Source of the DNA: Rhodopirellula baltica
GTDB taxonomy: Bacteria; Planctomycetota; Planctomycetia; Pirellulales; Pirellulaceae
Direction of reading: 5' to 3'
Assembly (NCBI GenBank): GCA_002901265.1
Contig: PPHI01000039.1
Coordinates: 1 to 64,000, forward strand
Length of the DNA: 64,000 bases
Positions 18,399-27,200 of this stretch are shown in pieces; position 1 is the first letter of the stretch; each line of letters starts with the position of its first letter. The position numbers were made by a program, and so were the translations under genes. The notes beneath the pieces are model-generated. The model was not told the origin of the DNA, made no database searches, and saw only the letters and a program-made list of their open reading frames with translations.

Positions 18399-19307
18399 AT
18401 GTCCGATTTTGCTGCTCCACAGGTCGATCCTGATTTAGCTGACGTCAAAATGGTCCGCAAATCGACCACTCGCAGGACTGATGCGGCACAGTCTCCGTTG
18501 GAAACGTACCTCCGTGAGATCAACGAAACCGCGCTGCTGACCGCTCAGGAAGAACTGGACCTCGCGTCGCGTATCGAACAAGGCGACGTCGAAGCCCGCG
18601 ATCGGATGGTTCGTGCGAACTTGCGTTTGGTCGTGAATATCTCACGCGGCTACACCGGCAAAGGCCTTAGCCTGCAAGACTTGATTGAGGAAGGCAATCT
18701 TGGTTTGCTTCGCGCTGTCGAAGGGTTTGACCCGACCGTCGGAACCCGCTTCAGCACCTACGCCAGTTACTGGATTAAACAGTCCATCAAACGCGCGTTA
18801 ATCAACAGCGCCAAAACGATCCGTATTCCGGCCTACATGGTCGAACTGCTTAGCAAGTGGCGACGTGCGACGGCGCGGCTGAGCGAAGAACTCGGACGCA
18901 CACCAACCAACGAAGAAGTCGCGCGCGTTCTGGGGCTGCCCAAAAAGAAACTGCCGATCATTCGCAAAGCGATTCGAATTAGCAACAGCACCCCGCAAAG
19001 CGATCAAAGCGAATCCGGTTGGTCGCTCGGCGAAATGGTGATGGACGAGCGTCTGAAAAGCCCCGACGAGATGTTGCTCGACCACGACATCTTGCATCAC
19101 GCGATGGAACTGCTTGACGACCTCGAAGAACGCGAGGCGATGGTGCTCAAACTTCGTTTCGGACTTGACGGTGCCGAGCCAAAGACGCTGAAAGAAATCG
19201 GCGCCGAACTTGGTTTGACCCGTGAACGTGTTCGCCAAATCGAAACCGAAGCCCTCCGCCGTTTGGCCGATGGCTTGACCGACCCTCGCGAACGCTTCCC
19301 CGGTTAG
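18399..19307 (+). CDS. RNA polymerase sigma-70 factor, RpoD/SigA type
   Basis: A 302-aa sigma factor. Region 1.2 (SPLETYLREINETALLTAQEE) is followed by region 2 (ANLRLVVNISRGYTGKGLSLQDLIEEGNLGL and the -10-binding FSTYASYWIKQSIKRA), region 3 and region 4 (LREIG-type LKEIGAELGLTRERVRQIETEALRRL, the -35-binding helix-turn-helix). Region 1.1 is missing, and the protein is shorter than E. coli RpoD, as is common for group 1/2 factors outside proteobacteria. It may be the main sigma factor or a close group 2 paralogue. The gene stands alone. Confidence 0.93.
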   Translation: MSDFAAPQVDPDLADVKMVRKSTTRRTDAAQSPLETYLREINETALLTAQEELDLASRIEQGDVEARDRMVRANLRLVVNISRGYTGKGLSLQDLIEEGNLGLLRAVEGFDPTVGTRFSTYASYWIKQSIKRALINSAKTIRIPAYMVELLSKWRRATARLSEELGRTPTNEEVARVLGLPKKKLPIIRKAIRISNSTPQSDQSESGWSLGEMVMDERLKSPDEMLLDHDILHHAMELLDDLEEREAMVLKLRFGLDGAEPKTLKEIGAELGLTRERVRQIETEALRRLADGLTDPRERFPG

Positions 19308-19435
19308 TTTCGCTGTCGCTCCTTCCTGCGACCGAATCCTCTCGCCAACAACACTGGCGTCCAACGAACGGATGGCGAACTCACCTCGCCATCTTCAACT
19401 CCGCTCGGTACTCAGTAGCACGTTGTATTCGATGC

Positions 19436-20653
19436 CTACTGAATCTGGACAAACATTGCTGGCAGCTTTCGCGATTCTGGACGTGTCTGCCGCGAAGGCG
19501 ATCGAGGAGCCTCGTTTGCGATACGGCGATTCTGGTGCGACTTAAGCGTGCTGAGCTGACGTCGCAATTCCGGCCAGCGACTGCCAAGTCGATTCCACTC
19601 CGATGCCAAGGAATCGGCAGCCGTTTGAACCGATTGATCAATTGCCCGCTGCAACGAATTCGCTCGGTCGAGCTGACGGCTCAGTTCCTCTAGTCCAGCT
19701 GGAGGTTTGATCTCCAGGTTCATCTTCTTCAAGATCGGTTGCAGGGCCTTGTCCGCCAACAATTCGAGCGGTTTCAAGACGACACCAAGGATCTCGCCCG
19801 GCTTCTCCAAAATCTCGCGGATGCTGAACCGTAGCGTCTTCTTGGAAAATGGCACCTTGATCGACAACTGCTTGCCCAACGTCCGGTCCAGTTTTCCAAC
19901 GGTTGTCTCCGCTGGTTTCAGCTTCTTCTCAAATTCATTCAGCGATCGCTCGAATTGGTCGTAAGCCTTCATGATGCTCGCGAATTGATTGACACGGTGG
20001 ACCATCGCGGTACAGCGTCGGCTCGCTTCGTGCAACTTGCTAGTGACGTTGTGAATGGGACCGCTCACAGAACCGACTGATCGATCGAACAAGTTAGACG
20101 CACCTGGGATACGTCGGCTTTCCATCGCCAAGGCGACCAGCTCTGTCCGCCACGATTGGACGTTTGCTCGATAGGTGCGAACTTTTATCCGCGACGATGT
20201 GATGCCTTGGTCCAAGTCAGACAACTTGCGTTTCAGCGGCTTGAGCACTTGCTTCTCGCACTCGTCCGACTTCTTCCGCAGCGCATGCAACTGGGTTTGA
20301 ATTCGTTGCAAGTTTTTCGACAGTGTGCGAGCGAACGTGCGGACTTTCGGAATCGAATGGTACGGCTTGAGTTGATCAACAAGTTTCTTAAGACGATCAT
20401 CCATCGAACGAATCGCCCGTGCGGCGTTAATCGCATCGCCGACGCTGCTTTTAGCCGATCGGACGGTCGATTGAAGCTCCGCCAACTCGTGATCCAATTT
20501 GACGGCGTCCGATTGCAAAGTCCCTAAATCGGTTTCAACCCGCCGGCTCTGCGGCATGTCGCTGGGAATTCGTGACGCCGGCGCATTGCCCGCGGTCATA
20601 ATCAGCAATGCGACAGCAAGATATTTCGCTAGTCCAGTGTTCAGGAGTTTCAT
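19436..20653 (-). CDS. Exported coiled-coil protein
   Basis: About 405 aa from ATG at 20653, where a signal peptide starts (MKLLNTGLAKYLAVALLIM, cut near APAS). The rest is almost all helix with heptad spacing and very many Lys, Arg, Leu and Gln, for example LGTLQSDAVKLDHELAELQS. There is no enzyme motif. It probably forms a long rod in the periplasm or at the cell surface. The upstream extension to a TTG at 20710 would destroy the signal peptide, so I exclude it. Function unknown. Confidence 0.75.
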   Translation of the reverse strand: MKLLNTGLAKYLAVALLIMTAGNAPASRIPSDMPQSRRVETDLGTLQSDAVKLDHELAELQSTVRSAKSSVGDAINAARAIRSMDDRLKKLVDQLKPYHSIPKVRTFARTLSKNLQRIQTQLHALRKKSDECEKQVLKPLKRKLSDLDQGITSSRIKVRTYRANVQSWRTELVALAMESRRIPGASNLFDRSVGSVSGPIHNVTSKLHEASRRCTAMVHRVNQFASIMKAYDQFERSLNEFEKKLKPAETTVGKLDRTLGKQLSIKVPFSKKTLRFSIREILEKPGEILGVVLKPLELLADKALQPILKKMNLEIKPPAGLEELSRQLDRANSLQRAIDQSVQTAADSLASEWNRLGSRWPELRRQLSTLKSHQNRRIANEAPRSPSRQTRPESRKLPAMFVQIQ

Positions 20654-20728
20654 CGTTAGGCTCGTGGTGGTGTGGATTCGATTTCTGATCACACACACCT
20701 GCGTGCCCAAGCCCCAGACCCCTTAACA

Positions 20729-20754
20729 GCTTTTTTCAGGGGTGAGAAAAAAGC
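20729..20754 (-). terminator. Possible terminator, 9-bp inverted repeat
   Basis: GCTTTTTTC, an 8-base loop and GAAAAAAGC, placed between the DUF2314 gene stop and the next minus-strand gene. The stem is mostly A-T, so termination is uncertain. Confidence 0.35.
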
Positions 20755-20878
20755 GAGCAGCCGGAGCCGCTACGCCGCGGGCCCCAACCCCGACACGCCG
20801 CGTCCGCTCCGCGACAGGTGCGGCAAAGAACGATACTTTCGGCAGAGAGCACAGCGACAATGGAGAATCAACCGACCA

Positions 20879-21751
20879 CTAAGCCGCGCCGGCTTGCTCC
20901 AGTCGTTCCATGACCTTCTTCCAGCCCAGACTCTTGGCGAGTCGGTACGCCGTCATTCCGTTGGGTGCCTCGTGCTTTGGATCAAACCCTTTTTCCAAAC
21001 AGACCTCGACGCCATCGAGCGATCCCGCAAGGGCGAGCTGCTCCAAGAAGGTGTAGCCATGGTCGTCTGCCTGTCGCATCATCTCAGGGTTTTCGTCGAT
21101 CGATTCGGCCAACGACGAACGCATATTGATGGACATCGGGTGTTCCATCGCTGCGACCTTTCCATAGTCCTGCGGCGTCGGTTTGGTTTTCCCAAAGCTG
21201 AAAAGACCTTTCTTTGCCGATGCGGCGTCTCCAAGGTAGTCCGGTGGTACCAGGTTGATCGTACCGACTTCTCCAAAGTCGTAGCCCCAAGCGTTGTCAT
21301 GCTCCTTCCGCTCACCTTTGCTCATTCGCGAACGCAGCACGTCGACGGTGAACCCGCCATACACTTCGCCGCCAACGACGTACATCCAATCGAAAATCTG
21401 TTTTCCACGGATCTTCACCCTGTCGCCCTCTTTGACAGACTTCAGTGCCATTGGCGAATTGATCAGCGTGCCTTCGACCTCGCGTCCGTCGAAATCGATA
21501 TCGATCAGCCACATGTGCTCGACCTCGGGCCCATCCGAAGGCTCCGTTCTCATTTCGGGCGGATCGCTAAACGTCCCTTTCACCGCGGCCAACTCCAATG
21601 CCGGAACGATCCGTCGCCGCTCCCACGACATCTCGCGCCAAAAGAACCGGAAACTATGGCGGGCTTTTTGAGCGGCGGCTTCCATTTGTGGATCGTCACT
21701 CGGTGAATTGAAAACAGGGCTTTCCGAAGGCGAGTTCTTAGACGTAGACAT
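20879..21751 (-). CDS. DUF2314 protein with ankyrin-like C-terminus
   Basis: About 290 aa from ATG at 21751 (MSTSKNSPSE). The upstream extension to 21937 has no counterpart in the family. Residues ~15-190 contain DUF2314: FRFFWREMSWERRRIVPALE, then MWLIDIDFDG and VKIRGKQIFDWMYVVGG with GGFTVDVLRSRM. The last ~80 residues (HGYTFLEQLALAGSLDGVEV, then GFDPKHEAPNGMTAYRLAKS) follow the ankyrin repeat pattern. DUF2314 proteins have no settled role; the ankyrin part suggests protein binding. It is cytosolic. The long plus-strand frame opposite it (20672-21706) is a shadow. Confidence 0.85.
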   Translation of the reverse strand: MSTSKNSPSESPVFNSPSDDPQMEAAAQKARHSFRFFWREMSWERRRIVPALELAAVKGTFSDPPEMRTEPSDGPEVEHMWLIDIDFDGREVEGTLINSPMALKSVKEGDRVKIRGKQIFDWMYVVGGEVYGGFTVDVLRSRMSKGERKEHDNAWGYDFGEVGTINLVPPDYLGDAASAKKGLFSFGKTKPTPQDYGKVAAMEHPMSINMRSSLAESIDENPEMMRQADDHGYTFLEQLALAGSLDGVEVCLEKGFDPKHEAPNGMTAYRLAKSLGWKKVMERLEQAGAA

Positions 21752-22570
21752 GGCGACCAACTTCGATTGAGCGATAAATGAATGTAAAACGCCAAAACAA
21801 CCTGCCAATCGTACAGCAACATCACCCTCCAGTGTTGCAGAATCCCCCTTTCCCGTGCCGATTACGGCGCCACAACCAACAACAAGCACGACAAGCAGCT
21901 CAAATTCTGTCGGCACTCCGCCTATCGACGGCTTCAATCAGCTCATCGGAAAGCCACCGTTCGCTCGCTTCGCGACTTTCTAGTTCGCTCAACCGCTAGC
22001 AGAACGACTTCTAACTAAGCATCTGCATGGGGCCGCATCAAGCTGCGTCGGATTTAATGCGTACACGCATGTTAAATACGTATTGCGGTATCGATTAGCT
22101 GAACGCCTTGCCGTGCCGATCCGCTGCCAAACAGTCCGGGTGGACGCCGCTTGGCGTCGTTCAAAACCCTCAACTCCATCCACCCGATTGGATAGTTTGA
22201 CACAGCATGGGCAGTACATGAGAACGTTTGCCTAAGAAATAGGCATCTAGATTCTGTTTACGATTTCTGATGCAAAACCGGTGCGCAGGGGGCCTAATCG
22301 CCCTACCTCACGCCTTTCAGAACGTCCAGAAAAAACGGACAAATAGACAAATTTAGTGCGGAATCGAAAAGCACTCTTAAAGTTGTTGAAGGGATTCTAT
22401 TTCCCATTGCCACTTTGTGGCATCTGCCAACAGATAGCGGACCAAGATCGCGGACCAAAAATGGTCTGGGCATTGCGTTAGTGGTCGAGCCAGAACGCGA
22501 AGACCAATCGGATTCGGTTGGATCGCTCGCACAGTCTTTTACATTCTTCTAGAAAACTCGAAGTTCAGTA
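21752..22570. other. Long intergenic region, likely regulatory
   Basis: About 820 bases with no convincing gene. Two dyads stand out. ATTTAA-TGCGT-AC-ACGCA-TG-TTAAAT at 22052-22077 could be an operator. GACGCC-GCTT-GGCGTC at 22143-22158 is a 6-bp hairpin. The right half (22300-22570) should carry the promoter and leader of the DUF1559 gene. No riboswitch or known RNA is recognisable. Confidence 0.45.
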
Positions 22571-23839
22571 ATGCCCATGTACAAAGGAACGTCCGGCAAG
22601 CGTAAGTCCGGATTCACGTTGGTCGAATTGCTTGTGGTGATCGCCATCATCGGGATCCTCGTCGGTCTGCTATTGCCCGCCGTCCAAGCGGCACGTGAAG
22701 CTGCCCGCCGCATGAGTTGCAGTAACAACATGAAGCAACTCGGTCTCGCGATGCACAACTACCACTCGGCCTTCAAACAGCTTCCCAAGCACGGTACCGG
22801 TGCCGCAGACCCCACAGCCGGGATGCAAACTTGGTCGTCCAGCCGAAGCTCTTTGATGATGCTCAGCTGCTTCGTCGCCATGACCCCCTACATCGAACAG
22901 CAAGGATTGTGGGACGAGATCAGCAATCCTTCGACTTACCAAATTCCGGACACGAACACCCCACGCAACCCGCCATGGCCAGCGATGGGTCCTGCTCCAG
23001 AAGAAACTGCTATCGGTTACCACTACCGTCCTTGGATGACCGAACTTGCAACCCTTCGCTGCCCCAGCGACCCAGGTCAAGGTCTGCCTGCGATGGGACG
23101 CAGCAACTATTCAGCCTGTCTTGGCGACTCCGGCAACTGGCTCGCGGTATACGGCGACATGGGTGACGGATTCAAACCCGACAACAACACCTCACGTCAA
23201 AGTACCGGTACCGGCCGCGGTTTCTTCAAGATCCGTGTCAAAACTCGCTTCCGCGACGTCCTAGACGGTCTGTCCAACACCATCGCTTTGGGTGAACACA
23301 TCACCTCGCTGAATGACGGTGACGTTCGTGGCCAAACTGCGTACGACGTCCCAACTGCTTACGACAACCCCAAAGGTTGTGACGCATACCGCAGCCCAGA
23401 ACGCCCACGTTTCTGGTCGAACGGAGATGACGGCGGGACTGCACCACCAAACTTGATGGGCGTCGGTGGCCCATGGTTCTCGGAACCTTGGGGACGCGGT
23501 TGTGCATGGGCTCACATGGGCTCGGTTGACACCGGCATGCTGACCCAAGCACCACCAAACAGCCCGACTTGCAACGGCTGGTGGCTCAAGCTGCAACCAG
23601 GCAACATGCCACCAAGTAGCCACCACCCAGGCGGATGCCATGTCGTGATGGGCGATGGTGCGGTCAAGTTCATTACCGATTCGATCGAATCGGGCGACCA
23701 AACTTCCAACAGCCCAGGATGGCACAACGACCAGTACATGTTGACTGGCCGGTTGGCTCCTGGATCGCCAAGCCCCTACGGTCTGTGGGGTGCACTCGGA
23801 ACTCGTGCTTCCAGCGAAGTCATCGATTCGGAATTCTAG
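22571..23839 (+). CDS. DUF1559 prepilin-like protein
   Basis: A 422-aa planctomycete-typical protein. The N-terminus is a type IV prepilin/pseudopilin signal, KRKSG cut before [20 protein letters not shown], with Glu at mature position 5. The following [14 protein letters not shown] is the standard DUF1559 continuation, and the C-terminal H-x9-DG box is present as [12 protein letters not shown]. Planctomycetes carry dozens of these; they are thought to be pseudopilin-like parts of a surface or secretion machine, with no proven role. A small lipoprotein follows after 95 bases, a common pairing, and the two share a terminator. Confidence 0.95.
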   Translation: MPMYKGTSGKRKSGFTLVELLVVIAIIGILVGLLLPAVQAAREAARRMSCSNNMKQLGLAMHNYHSAFKQLPKHGTGAADPTAGMQTWSSSRSSLMMLSCFVAMTPYIEQQGLWDEISNPSTYQIPDTNTPRNPPWPAMGPAPEETAIGYHYRPWMTELATLRCPSDPGQGLPAMGRSNYSACLGDSGNWLAVYGDMGDGFKPDNNTSRQSTGTGRGFFKIRVKTRFRDVLDGLSNTIALGEHITSLNDGDVRGQTAYDVPTAYDNPKGCDAYRSPERPRFWSNGDDGGTAPPNLMGVGGPWFSEPWGRGCAWAHMGSVDTGMLTQAPPNSPTCNGWWLKLQPGNMPPSSHHPGGCHVVMGDGAVKFITDSIESGDQTSNSPGWHNDQYMLTGRLAPGSPSPYGLWGALGTRASSEVIDSEF

Positions 23840-23934
23840 TCGGATTCGATGTCAATCGATTGAACTCCAATCCGCCTTCGCAGACATCCTCAATGTGTGC
23901 GGAGGCGGCTTTGCTTACTACTCAAGGTATTTCA

Positions 23935-24135
23935 ATGAAAAACGCCACCAAGATTGCCCTACTGCTCGCAGCACTTGTTTCTGTCGTCGGTTGTTCCGAT
24001 GGCGGCAGCTCGGTCATCACTCCTGACCAAGACTTTTACGAAAGAGCTGCCGAAGCGAAAGCGAACGGCCAGCCACCAGGAGCGCCACCTCAAGCCGGCA
24101 AGATCCAACCGGCTCAACCTAAGCCAGCTGCCTAG
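23935..24135 (+). CDS. Small lipoprotein paired with DUF1559
   Basis: A 66-aa protein with a lipoprotein signal: MKNATKIALLLAALVSVVGC, lipobox VVGC, lipidated Cys20. The mature part is 46 residues, ending Pro-, Gln- and Ala-rich (PPGAPPQAGKIQPAQPKP). Such short lipoproteins regularly follow DUF1559 genes in planctomycetes and may anchor or assist them. The frame extends far upstream, but that part overlaps the DUF1559 gene, so I take ATG at 23935. A strong terminator follows 46 bases after the stop. Confidence 0.85.
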   Translation: MKNATKIALLLAALVSVVGCSDGGSSVITPDQDFYERAAEAKANGQPPGAPPQAGKIQPAQPKPAA

Positions 24136-24180
24136 CGCACTGGCCTGAGTGATCGCCTTTCCAGCGACCACGCCGACACA

Positions 24181-24222
24181 AAAAATCCTCGCAGCGCGTC
24201 AAGGCAAGCTGCGAGGATTTTT
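24181..24222. terminator. Strong bidirectional rho-independent terminator
   Basis: A perfect 15-bp stem, AAAAATCCTCGCAGC / GCTGCGAGGATTTTT, with a 12-base loop. It has A and T runs on both sides, so it can end the DUF1559/lipoprotein transcript on the plus strand and the converging giant gene on the minus strand. Confidence 0.95.
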
Positions 24223-24261
24223 TATTGGTATCGCGTCGTTACAAATTTGCTGATCTCAGCA

Positions 24262-27200
24262 TCAATCGAGCGGAAGGATCAGTAGACGATGCTCTGGTAA
24301 ACTCCAGGTCGCATCCTGATACAGACCATTTCGTCCATTTAGGAAATGGAGATTCCATACTGAAAGCGGCACGCTCGATTCGCTGACCCGTAACGTCGCC
24401 GACCGTCCGTCGTCAGCTACCGTGACCGTCTCGATCGTTGACAAGTCAGCAGAGACTTTTCCGAGATGACTCACCTGAGCGAGGCTACCAGCGTTTAAGT
24501 TGGAACCAAGCAGCAGGATTTCGTCGCCGGGCCGAACGCGAATCGGTCCGCCGGTAACCACCGGCGCCACGCCGTTGACCAATAAAACGGTCACCGACGG
24601 AACTTGAACCACTTCGCTCCGTCCCCCTGAATCGACAATCGAAATACCGCCGGAGAAGTCTTCAGGAGTGATTCCGGCAAGTCGCGAATCCATGTGCGAA
24701 AAGACGAACTTACGATTGCGAATTTCGTCAGCCGTTAGCGCTACCGAGAAGTCTCCAAACTGCAAACGAGCACCTTCATCAACTCCGTTCATAAACACGG
24801 TGAAGGAATTCCTGTTAGCGTTGCTCGACGGAATACTGACCTCGATTGTGGGGATCACTTGAACCACACGTTCGCTACCAAACAGGCCCCAACGCGTCAT
24901 CCCGGTCACCGCATCGTAAGGAACGTGATATTGATCGTCTTCGAATTCACTATGGCTAACCACTTGCTTAGCGGCGGCCGACCAATTTGCCCGCTCCGCA
25001 GGAGTATCTGATTGCGGGTCGCTGAATTTCGAAAAGAAAACTCCGTCCTGGCTATCAACAATTCCTTGCGGTACGACAAGCTGCTGCCCAACATTGACAC
25101 TGGGCAAATCAGGGTTTGCAGGTGTGCCGCTGGTCGCCGTTAACCCCGACAGTGCTTGATCGATCTCGCCCTCTGACACACGGAAATAAACCGTCTGCGT
25201 CCCCCAGCCATTGCTCACTTCAATCGGACCGGACGGGATTTGGGCGAGGTTGTCTCTTCCCAACCAAATGCTAGGGTCCAACCTCGGATTCCCCTCGGAA
25301 CCATAAAATGATCTTGCGATCAACGAGTCCTCTGATGAACCAAAGCGAAGCAGACTTTCAAGTGGCGGATCACCCGGGATGCTAATGAAGTACTGCTCCG
25401 ACGTCGAAGCCGACCAACGGTGACGGCCCCATTGAATCTCAAGACCTTCGGCGTTGAAGCGGCTGTCCGTTTCGATCTCGATCCATCCTTCCGAGTCGTG
25501 AGGGCCACCGTCAAGACTCGCGCTGTAGGTACGAACCACAACGTTAGGAACGATGGGTAGCAAATGAAGCGACCGGCCCGACCAATCGCCAAACATCATC
25601 ACTGGACTACGCTCTGAAAACTCAGCCTGTACCAACACCTCACCGCTCGGTTTCAGCCCGACAGTCCTCTGGCCAAGCGAGCGACTCAATCCATCGGGCG
25701 AGAGCTCCCGACCGGGAATCGAGTAGGGCAGATCCTCCGCCGAGACACAGTCGAATAAATCATCGGGCACGCACGCAATGTCGTACTCAATTCGTTGAAG
25801 ATAGTTTGCCGAGGGCAAGGATTCGTACGTTGGCTGACCGACGTTGGCGACCGGCATCGCCTGCTCGGGCCACCAGGGAACAAGCTGATCCAATGTCGCG
25901 GTGACATCGTCCTTGGTGATTTGCAAGACACCTTCGGTGACGTCTTCTGGAACAACCAGCGCCAGAACATCCAGCCCGGGTTCTTCCAATGACGGAGTAG
26001 CCTGCGGTACGACAACCGTGCCATCGATCCTGAATACCGCACCGGATAATGCGGTGCCGCTGAGCAGAATGGTTGATCCGGCGGCTGAGGAGTCACCACT
26101 TGCGGCGATAACGGTCGGGGCAACTTCAATCCTTCGAAGCTCGTCGATCGCGACGGCCTCGGCACCCAGCGGTGCTTCGACTTCGAGCGTTCCGCCGCGA
26201 AAGTCGATCGGAAGTCTTAAAAAGTACAAACCTTTATCGTTGAGTCCTCCCCAAACCCTGACGAAGTCCGACGAGCGATTTGGATTTGAATCGTCGCGCA
26301 AAATAAATGGGAGACTGACCGGTAGCGGTGCTGACGACATACCGTCGATCGCGGCAACTTGGACATACAGATTGCTGCCAGCCAAAACAGTGTTGTCCCC
26401 GAGCCCGGAGTAATCGTATTCGGCCGCGAAGTTTTCTTCGAAAGCCGCGATCCCACTGACCTGCCATGAACGCTCGCTCTGATCAGCGGTAGGAATTTCT
26501 ATCCGATCGCGGCCGATACGCGTGACAATTTCAATGGAGTGATGAATGACCGGCGTCATGAGAGAATCAGTCTTGGGCTGACATGCCGCATCCAATGGCA
26601 AATCGCAACCAAGGAAAACCTGATTGTCAATCAAAAGAGAAAATGGCTCGTCTACGTCGCTATCGATACCAAGAACATCATAAGAGTCCAGCATCCGTTC
26701 GGCGAGCGCAACGTCTCCGACTAGATCCCCTAGAACTTCAATCTTGGGAGCGATCTGCAATTCAACGCCCCGCATTTGTCCGGCAATTCGAACCTCTCCG
26801 GATGTGGCAACCGCGGGGACTGTAACCACCGCCCGTGTTCCATCATCGGAGACTTCGCTGACTTGAACGTCCTCAACTCCAACGGCAGGAAAGTCGAATG
26901 TGCTATTGATCAGTTTTCTACTGCCGACTTGAAATAAGACCGTGGTGTCCGGCGTAAATTTTTCACCGATCAACTCAATCCTATCACCTGGAATGGCAGA
27001 CGGAATTGATGGATCGAAAATCTCATCAACGTCAGCGACCGCTATAATTCCGTGAAGGACCGGGGCATCAGGAATCGCAGCCGGCTGAGGAACTCGCGCC
27101 GCGCACTCCCGTTGAATCACCTCTGTGGTGTTGTATCTGGACCCGAATGGTGTCGACTGCTGAAACAGCCAGTCACCTTGCAAGGACATACGACTGAGGC

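Noticed and set aside
20672-21706. 344-aa open frame on the plus strand
   Set aside because: It lies opposite the DUF2314 gene and its spacer, has basic, low-complexity content and no family pattern; the minus-strand gene is clearly real.
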